Assembly: GCA_963736305.1 (NCBI GenBank)
Contig: CAVTOD010000008.1
Location: 1-64,000 of the forward strand
Reading direction: 5' to 3'
Source of the DNA: DASUPK01 sp963736305
Lineage (GTDB): Bacteria; Actinomycetota; Thermoleophilia; Solirubrobacterales; 70-9
DNA length: 64,000 bases
The notes beneath the pieces were generated by a model, which did not search any database, was not told the origin of the DNA, and saw only the letters and a list, made by a program, of their open reading frames with translations. Shown piece after piece: positions 40,108 to 50,895 of the stretch (the stretch's first letter is position 1; the number at the start of each line of letters is the position of its first letter). A program made the translations under genes and the position numbers.

Positions 40108-41523
40108 GTGGCGTCAGGGGACAAGGGCAAGGAAGCTTCCCCCAGACCCGGCGGCCCCGGCGGTACTCGCGGCATGCTCTCTCTCGACGAGCTCCGCAAG
40201 GCGGGCGAGGACGGAACGATCGACACGATCGTCACCGCCTTCACCGACATGCAGGGGCGGCTGTTCGGCAAGCGCATCCAGATCGAGTACTTCCTCGACG
40301 AGGTGACCGGCCATGGAGTGGAGGGCTGCAACTACCTCCTCGCCCTCGACATGGACATGGAGCCGCTTCCCGGCTACGAGATGGCGAACTGGGAGGCTGG
40401 CTACGGCGACTTCGGGATCCAGCCGGACATGTCGACCCTGCGTGTGATTCCGTGGCTCGACCGCACCGCGCTGGTGCTCGCCGACGTGGTCAATGAGGAC
40501 GGCAGCCCCGTCGTGGCCTCGCCACGGCAGATCCTGATCGCCGTCTATGAGCGCGCCCTGGAGATGGGCTTCACGCCCTATGCGGCATCGGAGCTCGAGT
40601 TCTATCTCTACAAGGAGAGCTACGCCGAGGCCTGGGAGAAGGGCTACAAGGACCTCACCCCGACGATCCCCTACATCCTCGATTACCACATCCTCGCCAC
40701 CACCATGGACGAGGCCTATCTAGGGCCGATCCGCAGGGGGATGATGGGCGCGGGGATTCCGGTCGAGTTCTCCAAGGGCGAGGCCTGGTATGGCCAGCAC
40801 GAGGTCAACTTCCGCTACGCCGACGCGGTCACCTCCGCCGACCGCCACACGATCTACAAGAACGGGGTCAAGGAGATCGCGTTCCTCAACGACATCTCGG
40901 CGAGCTTCATGGCGAAGCCGTCGGAGGACGACATCGGCAGCTCCTGCCATCTCCACCAGAGCCTGGTCGACAAGGATGGGAAGAGCGTCTTCGTCGATGA
41001 CAACGGCGAGGAGACCGACACCTTCATGCACTTCATCGGCGGCATGCGGAACCACATTCGCGAGCTTGCCCTCTTCGTCGCCCCGGCGATCAACTCGTAC
41101 AAGCGCTACGCCGCCGAGAGCTGGGCACCGACCTCGGTCTCCTGGGGCCGCGACAACCGAACCTGCGGCTTCCGCGTAGTCGGCCACGGCCAGTCACGGC
41201 GGGTGGAGTGCCGGATCCCCGGAGCGGACGCCAATCCCTACCTGGCTTTCGCCGCTCTGCTGGCGTCCGGGCTCGACGGCATCGAGAACAAGACCGATCC
41301 GGGTCTCGAGCTGAAGGGCAACGCCTATGAGGCGGTCGAGGCCGAAGCCTTCCCGTCGTCGCTCCGCGAGGCGGTTGCGGAGTGGGAGAAGTCGGACTTC
41401 GCGAAGAAGGCGTTCGGCGATGCCGTGCACAAGCACTATCTGAACTACGGCAAGCTCGAGCAGGACCTGTTCGACAAGGTCGTGACGGACTACGAGCGCC
41501 GTCGTATGTTCGAGAGAGGCTAG
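40108..41523 (+). CDS. glutamine synthetase-family ligase (gamma-glutamyl-amine synthetase-like)
   Basis: 471 residues from GTG 40108; ATG 40174 (MLSLDELRKAGEDG) is an alternative. The N-terminal beta-grasp has TAFTDMQGRLFGKR. The catalytic domain has ASELEFYLYKESY, YGQHEVNFRYADAV, the metal and ATP segment SSCHLHQSLVDKDG, SYKRYAAESWAPTSVSWG and NRTCGFRVVGHGQSRRVECR, IPGADANPYLA. The tyrosine adenylylation loop of true GlnA is not evident, and the sequence is closer to PuuA/GlnA3-type enzymes that ligate glutamate to amines. The adjacent aldehyde dehydrogenase and permease support an amine-catabolism role (inference). Its TAG overlaps the convergent permease stop. Confidence 0.88.
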   Translation: MASGDKGKEASPRPGGPGGTRGMLSLDELRKAGEDGTIDTIVTAFTDMQGRLFGKRIQIEYFLDEVTGHGVEGCNYLLALDMDMEPLPGYEMANWEAGYGDFGIQPDMSTLRVIPWLDRTALVLADVVNEDGSPVVASPRQILIAVYERALEMGFTPYAASELEFYLYKESYAEAWEKGYKDLTPTIPYILDYHILATTMDEAYLGPIRRGMMGAGIPVEFSKGEAWYGQHEVNFRYADAVTSADRHTIYKNGVKEIAFLNDISASFMAKPSEDDIGSSCHLHQSLVDKDGKSVFVDDNGEETDTFMHFIGGMRNHIRELALFVAPAINSYKRYAAESWAPTSVSWGRDNRTCGFRVVGHGQSRRVECRIPGADANPYLAFAALLASGLDGIENKTDPGLELKGNAYEAVEAEAFPSSLREAVAEWEKSDFAKKAFGDAVHKHYLNYGKLEQDLFDKVVTDYERRRMFERG

Positions 41524-43424
41524 GCGGGCGCGCCGACCGCGCCGAAGCCCGCGGCCTCGCGAGCTCGCTCCGGCTCACCGACCACGATCACTCGGCAGGG
41601 CCGCTCGGCGAGCACGGTCTGCAGGGTCTTGCCGTACAGGGGCGCTCCGTTGCGGTAGCGCAAGCCCATGACCAGGGCTGTCGCCTTCAGCTCCCGGGCC
41701 TCCTCTGCGATCGAGTGCCCAGCCTGGTTGGGCCGGGCCCGGTGGACATGGCCGCTCACCCGCAGTCCGCCGATCAGCTTGGCCTGCTCGATCTTCGATC
41801 GGGCCGCCTCCTCCTGCTCGCCCAAGGGCGCGTCGAGCGGCAGGTGGCTGGGGACGGTGACCACGGAGATCACGTGGATCGCGCGGCGTCTCTTGGAGGC
41901 CAGCTTGACCGCGGTGACCATGGTCTGCTCGGAGAAGGACTCGTCATTCTCGAAGGCCACCAGAACGCTCTTGTACTCGACCTCCTCCACGCCGAGGGGT
42001 TCCGGCAGGACCACCTTGTGGGTCTGCGAGGGAGAGAGACCCTGTGAACGGCGATAGAGCAGGTAGATCGAGATCCCGATCGCCATCCAAATCGCCCCGA
42101 TCACCAGGGTGCGCGGATTCAGCGCCATCACCACGATCCAGGCGGCAAAGGTGCCGAAGCCGCCGAAGACCGCGGTCAGCGGGACGTCGAAGCCGAAGAG
42201 TCGCACGCTCCCGGGTGGTTTCCACTCGCGCTCCTTGTCGGGGTAGCGCTGTCTGAGCCGGATCACCGAGATGTGGGCGATCGTGAAGGAGAGCATCGCG
42301 CCGAAGGAGTAGAGCGTCGCCAGCAGCTTCGTCTCGCCCGGGATCAGGGTGATGATCGCGATGCCTGAGAAGACAAGGATCGCCACGTAGGGCGTGCGGT
42401 ATCGGGGGTGGACCTGCCGGAGTCGCTCCGGCAGCTGCCGGTAGTGACCCATCGAGAAGGTCAGCCGGGAGACGCCGATCAGCCCGGCGTTGGTGGCGAT
42501 CAGCAGGATCACCGCCGCCAGGGCGCCGACGTAGTAGCGCAGGACGTTGGTCAGCCCCCCGCTCAGTCCCAGGTTTTCCACGATGCCGAGGACGGGGTCG
42601 CCGGCGAACTTCGTCCCCAGCTCGGTCGAGTAATGGCCGCCCACGTGATGAACCGGCATCGCCGAGAGCGCTATCAGGGGAAGCAGCGCATATAGGCCGA
42701 GCACCGCCAGGACGGTCAGCCCGACCCCCTTCGGGATCGTCTTCGAGGCGTCCTTGGCCTCCTCCGACATGTTCGAGATCGTCTCGATCCCTGTGTAGGC
42801 GATCATCCCGACCGCGATCCCGAGCAGGAAGTCCCCCCAGCTCGGCGCGACACCGAGATGGACGTTGTCGACCAGGATGCTGGGGCTGAATACCAGGACC
42901 AGTCCGATCACGACCAGGATGACCTGGGTACAGAGGTCGGCGATGGCGAGGATCAGGTTGAGCCGGGTCGACTCCTGGGTCCCCTTCACATTGAGCGCGG
43001 CGAGGAAGACGATCACCGCGACGCCACCGATGATGTCGCCCGGCGAGTGGCCCAGCCACGGCCAGAACACGGCCAGGTAGTGCGGGACGAAGAAGGCCGA
43101 GATCGCGACCGTGATGATGTAGTTGAGCATTTGGCCCCAGCCCGCGAAGAAGCTGACCAGCTCGTTGAAGGCGTGGCGCGCAAAGCTCGCCGACCCACCG
43201 GCCTCGGGGAACATCACGGTCGCCTCGGCGTAGGTCGCTGCCGTGGCCATGAAGATCAGCCCTGCGATGACGAAGGCGACCGGCGTCAGGCCGAGCGCAA
43301 ACGCTGCCGTGACGCCCAGTGCGTAGTAGATCGACGAGCCCACGTTGCCGTAGGCAGCGGAGAACAGCGCGCCCACGCCGTGAACACGCGCCAGCGATTC
43401 GTCCCTGGGGATCCGTCGAGCCAT
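41520..43424 (-). CDS. APC-superfamily amino acid/amine permease with C-terminal universal stress domain
   Basis: 634 residues from ATG 43424. Residues 15-490 hold twelve transmembrane helices of the APC fold: AAYGNVGSSIYYALG in the broken first helix, VMFPEAGGSASFARHAFNEL and GIAVGMIAYTGIETISNMSE, EAKDASKTIPKG after helix six. From about residue 500 a soluble domain EYKSVLVAFENDESFSEQTM ... ATALVMGLRYRN reads as a universal stress protein (USP) domain, so the transporter may be gated by a nucleotide or second messenger in the cytosol (inference; some USP-linked transporters bind cyclic di-AMP or ATP). It is convergent with the GS-like gene and probably imports its amine substrate. Confidence 0.88.
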   Translation of the reverse strand: MARRIPRDESLARVHGVGALFSAAYGNVGSSIYYALGVTAAFALGLTPVAFVIAGLIFMATAATYAEATVMFPEAGGSASFARHAFNELVSFFAGWGQMLNYIITVAISAFFVPHYLAVFWPWLGHSPGDIIGGVAVIVFLAALNVKGTQESTRLNLILAIADLCTQVILVVIGLVLVFSPSILVDNVHLGVAPSWGDFLLGIAVGMIAYTGIETISNMSEEAKDASKTIPKGVGLTVLAVLGLYALLPLIALSAMPVHHVGGHYSTELGTKFAGDPVLGIVENLGLSGGLTNVLRYYVGALAAVILLIATNAGLIGVSRLTFSMGHYRQLPERLRQVHPRYRTPYVAILVFSGIAIITLIPGETKLLATLYSFGAMLSFTIAHISVIRLRQRYPDKEREWKPPGSVRLFGFDVPLTAVFGGFGTFAAWIVVMALNPRTLVIGAIWMAIGISIYLLYRRSQGLSPSQTHKVVLPEPLGVEEVEYKSVLVAFENDESFSEQTMVTAVKLASKRRRAIHVISVVTVPSHLPLDAPLGEQEEAARSKIEQAKLIGGLRVSGHVHRARPNQAGHSIAEEARELKATALVMGLRYRNGAPLYGKTLQTVLAERPCRVIVVGEPERAREAAGFGAVGAPA

Positions 43425-43501
43425 GACAGCCGTCCCGAATATACGCCGGGCGCAGGCGCGGCTCACTGCCGTGTGGTCGGCGGGCCATACTTGAAGGCAA
43501 G

Positions 43502-44995
43502 ATGGAGCTGAGCACACCGCTCCTGCTGCGCAAGCCGCCTCGATCCCGCGCCCTGGGCGTTCTGGTCGCGTTCGTGGCCGTCGCGCTCACCACCCTCGCC
43601 GTCTACGCGTTGCGGAGCGTCGCCCCCGCGGTCTCCCTCGGAGTCGTCTATCTGCTTGCCGTGCTGCTCGTTTCCACCTTCTGGGGGCTCGGGCTGGGGC
43701 TGTTCACGGCACTCCTCAGCGCTCTGGCCTTCAACTTCTTTCACATCCCCCCGACCGGCCGTTTGACGATCGCTCACGGCGAGAACTGGGTCGCCCTCGG
43801 GGTCTTCCTTGCAACGGCGACCGTCGCGAGCTCGCTGGCGGAAGTCGCGAGAGCCAGGGCCCTGGACGCGGAGGCCAGGCGCAGCGAGGCCGACCTGATG
43901 GCGGAGCTGGCCCGGGTCCTGCTCGGCGGGACGAGCCTCGACTCCGCCCTGCCAGTCGCCGCGGAGCGCATCGCCAGCGCGCTGCGGCTGCCCTCGGCAT
44001 CCCTGCAACGCGGCGAGGCGGCCGACCGGCCCGGCCAGCTCATCGTCCCGCTCTCTCGCCACGGAAGCCGGTTGGGCACGCTGGCACTGCCGGCCGGCAT
44101 CGATCCCGACACCCTGGACCGGCTTCGTGAGCGCCTGGTGCCCGGCCTCGAGGCGTTGCTCGCGGCGGCCATCGACCGCGAGGTCCTGTTGAAGGGGACG
44201 GTCGAGACGGAGGCGCTTCGCCGGAGCGACGAGATCAAGACGGCGCTGTTGCGGACGGTCTCACATGACCTCCGCACGCCGATCACGGCGATCCGGGCCG
44301 CAGCCGAGGCACTCACCTCCCCGACCATCGAGAAGGCGGATCGGGCGGACCTTCGAGAGGCGATCATCGACGACTCGGATCGACTGGCGAACCTCGTCGA
44401 CAACCTGCTGGACCTGTCCCGGCTGCGCACAGGCACGGCGGAGCCATCCCGGGACTGGGTCTCGATCGAAGAGGTCGTCGAGGCGGCCGTCGACGATCTT
44501 GGCCTCGAACCGGGCCAGTTCCAACTCTCGATCGATGACAGCCTGCCCTTCATCAGGGCCGATGCCGCGCAGCTCGAGCGGGTCTTCGTCAATCTCCTCT
44601 CCAATGCCGCCAGGTACTCAGCCGGCGAGCGGGTCTCAGTCCGTGCGCGAGAGGTCTCGGGCCGGCTCGTGATCCGGGTGGTTGACCGCGGGCCGGGGAT
44701 TCCCGATCGCGACCTCGAGCGAATCTTCGAGGCCTTCTACCAGGGGCCCGACGATCCGTCGCACAGCGGGGCGGGGCTCGGGCTCGCCATCGTCAAGGGC
44801 TTCGTCGAAGCCAACGGAGGCCGCGTATCGGTCGAATCGCTGCCGGGGCAGGGGACGACCTTCGTCGTCGAGTTCGAGCTGGACGGCCCGGTGTCGGACG
44901 GCTTCGCCATCAGATCGCGGCCACAAGCGGCCGCCCCTGATAACCGCTCGGGACTTCGCCCCTCGCTCACGAGAGGGCGGCCTGGTGGCCGCTAG
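43502..44995 (+). CDS. kdpD: KdpD C-terminal half: DUF4118 membrane, GAF-like and histidine kinase domains
   Basis: 497 residues. Four close transmembrane helices (DUF4118; ALGVLVAFVAVALTTLAVYA to VALGVFLATATVASSLAEVA) include the KdpD-typical FNFFHIPPTGRLTI. Then come a GAF-like region (130-230) and a kinase core: phosphoacceptor His255 in VSHDLRTPITAIRAAAE, N box LLSNAARYS, G boxes DRGPGIPDRD and GAGLGLAIVKGF. The usual KdpD N-terminal sensor (about 370 residues) is absent and is instead encoded separately at 51390-52562. Its stop overlaps kdpE by 11 bases. It senses K+ limitation or osmotic stress and phosphorylates KdpE. Confidence 0.92.
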   Translation: MELSTPLLLRKPPRSRALGVLVAFVAVALTTLAVYALRSVAPAVSLGVVYLLAVLLVSTFWGLGLGLFTALLSALAFNFFHIPPTGRLTIAHGENWVALGVFLATATVASSLAEVARARALDAEARRSEADLMAELARVLLGGTSLDSALPVAAERIASALRLPSASLQRGEAADRPGQLIVPLSRHGSRLGTLALPAGIDPDTLDRLRERLVPGLEALLAAAIDREVLLKGTVETEALRRSDEIKTALLRTVSHDLRTPITAIRAAAEALTSPTIEKADRADLREAIIDDSDRLANLVDNLLDLSRLRTGTAEPSRDWVSIEEVVEAAVDDLGLEPGQFQLSIDDSLPFIRADAAQLERVFVNLLSNAARYSAGERVSVRAREVSGRLVIRVVDRGPGIPDRDLERIFEAFYQGPDDPSHSGAGLGLAIVKGFVEANGGRVSVESLPGQGTTFVVEFELDGPVSDGFAIRSRPQAAAPDNRSGLRPSLTRGRPGGR

Positions 44996-45665
44996 CCAGC
45001 GGATCCTCGTTTGCGACGACGAGATGCAGATCCGCCGGGCACTGCGGGTGATCCTCAAGGACGCCGGCTTCGAGGTGGTGGAGACAGCCGATGCCGCGGA
45101 GGCTCTTGACGCCGCGTCGGTCAAGCCACCGGATGCGGCGATCATCGACCTGCTGCTACCTGACGGCGATGGGGTGGAGGTGACCCGCAGCATCCGATCC
45201 TGGAGCGAGATGCCCATCCTGGTCCTCTCTGCGGTGGGGGAGGAGGAGCAGAAGGTGCGCGCACTCGAAGCGGGCGCCGACGACTACGTCACGAAACCGT
45301 TCGGTCCCCGGGAGCTGGTCGCGAGGCTGAACGCGGCGCTGCGCCGAGCCGGCGGAGAACCGGACGAACCGGCGATCGCAGTCGATGGGCTCCAGATCGA
45401 CCTCGCGGCTCACACCGTGCTCCGCAGCGATGAGGAGATACACCTGACTCCGATCGAGTTCAGGCTGCTCACCGCCCTGGCACGCAATCGAGGACGACTG
45501 ATGACCCATCGCGCCCTGCTCAAGGATGTCTGGGGGCCCGAGTGGGAGGAGGACACACAGACGCTGCGGACGCACATCGCCAACCTGCGGAGGAAGATCG
45601 AGCCGTCCGACGGGCCGCGCTACATCCACACCGACCCCGGCGTGGGCTACCGCTTCGCGGCCTGA
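44985..45665 (+). CDS. kdpE: KdpE OmpR-family response regulator
   Basis: 226 residues from GTG 44985, overlapping the kinase stop. The receiver domain has ILVCDDEMQIRRALR, phosphoacceptor Asp55 in AAIIDLLLPDGDG, and DYVTKPFGPRELVARL. The C-terminal winged helix is OmpR/PhoB type: LTPIEFRLLTALARNRGRLM, THRALLKDVWG, TLRTHIANLRRKIE and HTDPGVGYRF. It activates kdp genes when phosphorylated. Similar candidate binding sites are seen at 45701-45717 and 46187-46204. Confidence 0.95.
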   Translation: MAASQRILVCDDEMQIRRALRVILKDAGFEVVETADAAEALDAASVKPPDAAIIDLLLPDGDGVEVTRSIRSWSEMPILVLSAVGEEEQKVRALEAGADDYVTKPFGPRELVARLNAALRRAGGEPDEPAIAVDGLQIDLAAHTVLRSDEEIHLTPIEFRLLTALARNRGRLMTHRALLKDVWGPEWEEDTQTLRTHIANLRRKIEPSDGPRYIHTDPGVGYRFAA

Positions 45666-45700
45666 CCGCAGCCGGGGGAATCGGCCGCCCAGTCGGGGGC

Positions 45701-45717
45701 TTCACACAATCTTTGCG
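45701..45717 (+). promoter_or_regulatory. candidate KdpE box 1
   Basis: TTCACACAATCTTTGCG shares the pattern TTxACxxAATCTT with 46187-46204. It lies 35 bases after kdpE and about 57 bases before ATG 45774. OmpR/PhoB-family regulators bind such spaced TT-containing half-sites. Confidence 0.4.
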
Positions 45718-45773
45718 TCCGGGTGGCCGATCTTCGCGCCTTCCTGACACCCGGGCGCCGACACTCTGGGCAG

Positions 45774-46181
45774 ATGCGATCGTCGCACCTCAAGCGCTCC
45801 ACCGGTGTGGTCCGAGTCCGAACCTGGCTCCACCGCCACAAGCTGGATCTGAAGCTTGCCGGTGGAGCAGACCCGAATCTCGACCCGATGTGCAGGCAGC
45901 GGGCCCTTGAGCTGCTCGATCCTGAATCCCGCCGCCGCCTCGCCTTTTCGCTGAAAGAACTCTCACCGCAACCCTGTTCGGAGTTCAACCTGCTGGTGCG
46001 GCGATTGAGTGCGCCTGCACCTGTCAGAGCGCAGGGAGTCGCCAAGGCACACCTTCTGATCACCGACGGAACCGGGCCCCTCTGGGGTATGGGGGGCGAA
46101 GTGGAGCTGTCAGCCGCGGCGCTGGTGGCACTGGACGGTCTCGACCACGGACCGGCGCTCGATGGCTTCGATCTCTTCTGA
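45774..46181 (+). CDS. member A of an uncharacterised small protein family (three in this window)
   Basis: 135 residues from ATG 45774; a GTG at 45723 would add 17. Key stretches: LHRHKLDLKLAGGADPNLDP, CRQRALELLDPESRRRLAFS and GVAKAHLLITDGTGPLWGMG. These match two further genes here, 50896-51393 and 62936-63364, through the pattern LDxxLAxGADPxxxPxxxxRA-L-R-LA, then (P)V-xRGVAxxxLLTDxxSPLY. No signal peptide or membrane helix is seen; the family looks helical at the N-terminus with a mixed C-terminus. It lies between kdpE and the kdp structural genes and may be a regulated accessory. Function unknown. Confidence 0.7.
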   Translation: MRSSHLKRSTGVVRVRTWLHRHKLDLKLAGGADPNLDPMCRQRALELLDPESRRRLAFSLKELSPQPCSEFNLLVRRLSAPAPVRAQGVAKAHLLITDGTGPLWGMGGEVELSAAALVALDGLDHGPALDGFDLF

Positions 46182-46186
46182 GCGCC

Positions 46187-46204
46187 TTGACGAAATCTTG
46201 ATGC
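46187..46204 (+). promoter_or_regulatory. candidate KdpE box 2 / kdp structural promoter region
   Basis: TTGACGAAATCTTGATGC lies about 55 bases upstream of the first tiny kdp gene and shares TTxACxxAATCTT with the site after kdpE. TTGACG could also act as a -35 element. It is the only clear signal in 46182-46258. Confidence 0.45.
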
Positions 46205-46258
46205 AGGTGGGCGTAAGCCCCATATGACCTTGATGGCGCCAGGGCCATGCTCCAGCCC

Positions 46259-46339
46259 ATGGACCTGATCTCCATCGCGATCGCCTTGGTGGTGTTCGTG
46301 GCGCTCTACTTCCTGATCGACGGGCTGGACCGCATATGA
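46259..46339 (+). CDS. 26-residue single-span membrane peptide upstream of KdpF
   Basis: ATG 46259 encodes MDLISIAIALVVFVALYFLI and DGLDRI, one transmembrane helix ending in a charged cap. An in-frame ATG at 46247 would add four residues. Its TGA overlaps the next ATG (ATGA at 46336). Small proteins of this type ending in a (E/D)GLDR-like cap often precede kdpF in actinobacteria; whether it joins the Kdp complex is not known. Confidence 0.65.
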   Translation: MDLISIAIALVVFVALYFLIDGLDRI

Positions 46340-46425
46340 GCTTCGCCGAAGGCGCGATGCTCGTCATCTCAATCGCCCTGTTCATCTATCTCCTCTACGC
46401 GCTGCTGCGGGGCGAGAAGCTGTGA
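46336..46425 (+). CDS. kdpF: KdpF, small subunit of the K+-transporting ATPase
   Basis: 29 residues: MSFAEGAMLVISIALFIYLL then YALLRGEKL, a single helix followed by the family-typical YALLRxE(K/R) tail. KdpF stabilises the KdpABC complex in the membrane. Its stop overlaps the GTG of kdpA by 4 bases, so translation is coupled. Confidence 0.85.
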   Translation: MSFAEGAMLVISIALFIYLLYALLRGEKL

Positions 46426-48179
46426 CCGTCAACGGCTGGCTGCAACTGGCGATCTACTTCGCCGTGCTGACGGCGCTCGTGCCCGTCCTGGGCGGCTACA
46501 TGGCGCGCGTCTACCAGGGCGAGCGCCTGCTGCTCGAGCGCCCGCTCGGCTGGCTCGAGCGCCTCATCTACCGGCTGCTCGGCCCTTCGGCGCGCACGGA
46601 GCAGGATTGGAAGGCGTATGGGAAGACGACGATCGTCTTCAGCCTCGTCTTCTGGCTGGTTCTGTACACGATCCTGCGGACCCAGGGTATTCACCCCTTC
46701 AACCCGGAGGGGTTCAACTCGGCGCCCTGGGACGTGACCTTCAACACCACCTCCTCGTTCATCACGAACACGAACTGGCAGTACTACGGCGGCGAGACGA
46801 CGATGACCTACTTCTCGCAGATGGCCGGCCTCGCCGTCCAGAACTTCGTCTCGGCGGCCGTCGGCATGGCCGTCCTCGCCGCGGTGATCCGCGGCTTCGC
46901 CAGCCGCGGCGTCAAGGAGCTAGGCAACTTCTGGCGCGACGTCACCCGCACGCTGCTCTACATCCTCCTGCCGCTCGCCGCGATCGGGACGCTGATTCTC
47001 GTCTCGCAGGGTGTGGTCCAGTCGCTCGGCGGCTACGTGACGATCCACGGGCTCGGCGGCCTCGACCAGACGCTGGCGATGGGGCCCGCCGCCTCGCAGA
47101 TCGCGATCAAGCAGCTGGGAACCAACGGAGGCGGGTTCTTCAACCTCAACAGCTCCTTCCCGTTCGAGAACCCGACGCAGTTCTCGGGCTTCGTCGAGAT
47201 GATCTTCATCCTGCTGATCCCCGCTGCCGCCACGGCGCAGTTCGGCCGCATGGTGGGCAACCGCCGCCAGGGCTGGGCCCTGTACGCGACGATGGTGGTC
47301 TTCGCCATCAGCCTGTTCGGCGTCGCCTACGCCGCCGAGCAGAACGGATCTCCCGCCCAGCACGTCGCCGGCGAGAACACCGCCGTGGCGGATGGCACGA
47401 CGGGCGGAAACCTGGAGGGCAAGGAGCAGCGCAACGGGATCACGGCCACCGCCGAGTGGGCGAACTTCACGACCGACGCCTCCAACGGTTCCGTCAACGG
47501 GGCGCACGACTCCCTCACCGGCATCGGCGGCCTCGTCCCGCTCACCAACATGATGACCGGGGAGGTGATCTTCGGCGGGGTCGGCTCGGGGCTGTACGGG
47601 ATGCTCTTAACGGTTCTCCTGGCGGTCTTCATAGCCGGCCTGATGGTCGGCAGGACGCCCGAATACCTGGGCAAGAAGGTCGAGTCCCGGGAGATGAAGC
47701 TGGTCCTGATCGGGCTGCTGTTCACCCCGATGGTGGCCCTGATCGCAACCGGGATCGCGATCTCGAGCAAGTACGGCGCGCCTTCGATCTTCAATCCCGG
47801 GCCGCAGGGCTTCTCGGAGACGCTCTACGCCTACACCTCGCAGGCGAACAACAACGGCTCCGCCTTTGCGGGCTACACGGGCTTCGTACAGCCGAACGCC
47901 CCCGGCAACGCCGGGGCATACGGGATCAGCTTCGCCGACATCCTCGGCGGGCTCTCGATGCTTATGGCGCGCTACGTGCCACTCCTGTCGGCACTGGCCG
48001 TCGCGGGCTCCCTCTCGGTCAAGCGAATCGTGCCCGCCGGTCCCGGGACCTTCCGGACCGACACCCCGACCTTCGTGATCCTGCTGCTCGCGGTGATCGT
48101 GATCGTTGCGGCCCTCACCTTCTTCCCCGCACTCCTACTCGGCCCCGTTGTGCAGGGCCTGTCCAACCAGCTCTACTGA
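46422..48179 (+). CDS. kdpA: KdpA, potassium-binding/translocating subunit
   Basis: 585 residues from GTG 46422. The four selectivity-filter-like loops are visible: NTTSSFITNTNWQYYGGET, GTNGGGFFNLNSSFPFENPT, GGLVPLTNMMTGEVIFGGVG and SQANNNGSAFAGYTG. About ten transmembrane helices. KdpA forms the K+ path of the high-affinity P-type pump in the cytoplasmic membrane, expressed under K+ limitation. Followed one base after its stop by kdpC rather than kdpB, which is a non-standard gene order. Confidence 0.97.
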   Translation: MTVNGWLQLAIYFAVLTALVPVLGGYMARVYQGERLLLERPLGWLERLIYRLLGPSARTEQDWKAYGKTTIVFSLVFWLVLYTILRTQGIHPFNPEGFNSAPWDVTFNTTSSFITNTNWQYYGGETTMTYFSQMAGLAVQNFVSAAVGMAVLAAVIRGFASRGVKELGNFWRDVTRTLLYILLPLAAIGTLILVSQGVVQSLGGYVTIHGLGGLDQTLAMGPAASQIAIKQLGTNGGGFFNLNSSFPFENPTQFSGFVEMIFILLIPAAATAQFGRMVGNRRQGWALYATMVVFAISLFGVAYAAEQNGSPAQHVAGENTAVADGTTGGNLEGKEQRNGITATAEWANFTTDASNGSVNGAHDSLTGIGGLVPLTNMMTGEVIFGGVGSGLYGMLLTVLLAVFIAGLMVGRTPEYLGKKVESREMKLVLIGLLFTPMVALIATGIAISSKYGAPSIFNPGPQGFSETLYAYTSQANNNGSAFAGYTGFVQPNAPGNAGAYGISFADILGGLSMLMARYVPLLSALAVAGSLSVKRIVPAGPGTFRTDTPTFVILLLAVIVIVAALTFFPALLLGPVVQGLSNQLY

Positions 48180-48180
48180 G

Positions 48181-48824
48181 ATGAGACGCGATCTGACAGC
48201 CTCGATCATCGCCGCGGTGGCCTTCACGCTGCTGTTCGGCGTGGCCTACCCGCTGATCGCAACGGGGGTCTCGCAGGTGCTCTTCCCGAACGGGTCGGAC
48301 GGCAGCCAGGTGAAGGTCGACGGCAAGGTCGTCGGCTCCAAGCTGATCGGCCAGAGCTTCACGATCCGGCACGCGATCCCGCCCGAGCAGCGCGGCAAGT
48401 TCGGCAAGAAGCAGATCAAGACGCCGGACCCGAAGTACTTCCAGCCACGTCCGTCGGTCACGACCTACAGCGGCGACACCGCCTTCTTCAACAACCTGGG
48501 GCCGAACAACCGGGAGCTGATGCAGGAGTTCAAGGGCTACATCCGCACATACCTTGCCCTGGAGCGCCCCTACAACCCGGGACTGACACGCGGGGACATT
48601 CCCGTCGACGCGATCACCTCCTCGGCGTCCGGCGTCGACCGGCACATCTCCCAGGCGAACGCCCGGATCCAGGCTCACCGGATCTCGAAGGTGCGCGGCA
48701 TCCCGCTCGACCGGGTCAACCAGCTGATCGACGACAACACCGACGGACGAGCTCTCGGCGTCCTCGGCGAGCCCGGAGTGAACGTGCTCGAGCTCAACAT
48801 CGCTCTCGATAAGGAGTCCCAGTA

Positions 48825-48825
<1 letters not shown>
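48181..48825 (+). CDS. kdpC: KdpC, K+-transporting ATPase subunit C
   Basis: 214 residues from ATG 48181. One N-terminal helix (TASIIAAVAFTLLFGVAYPL) anchors a periplasm-side domain with GSKLIGQSF, FQPRPSVTTYSGDT, SASGVDRHISQANARIQAHR and LGVLGEPGVNVLELNIAL, the KdpC signature segments. A lysine-rich insertion (KFGKKQIKTPDPKY) is present. KdpC tethers KdpA to KdpB and acts as a catalytic chaperone. It sits between kdpA and kdpB, and its stop overlaps the kdpB GTG by one base. Confidence 0.95.
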
Positions 48826-50894
<2,069 letters not shown>

Positions 50895-50895
50895 G

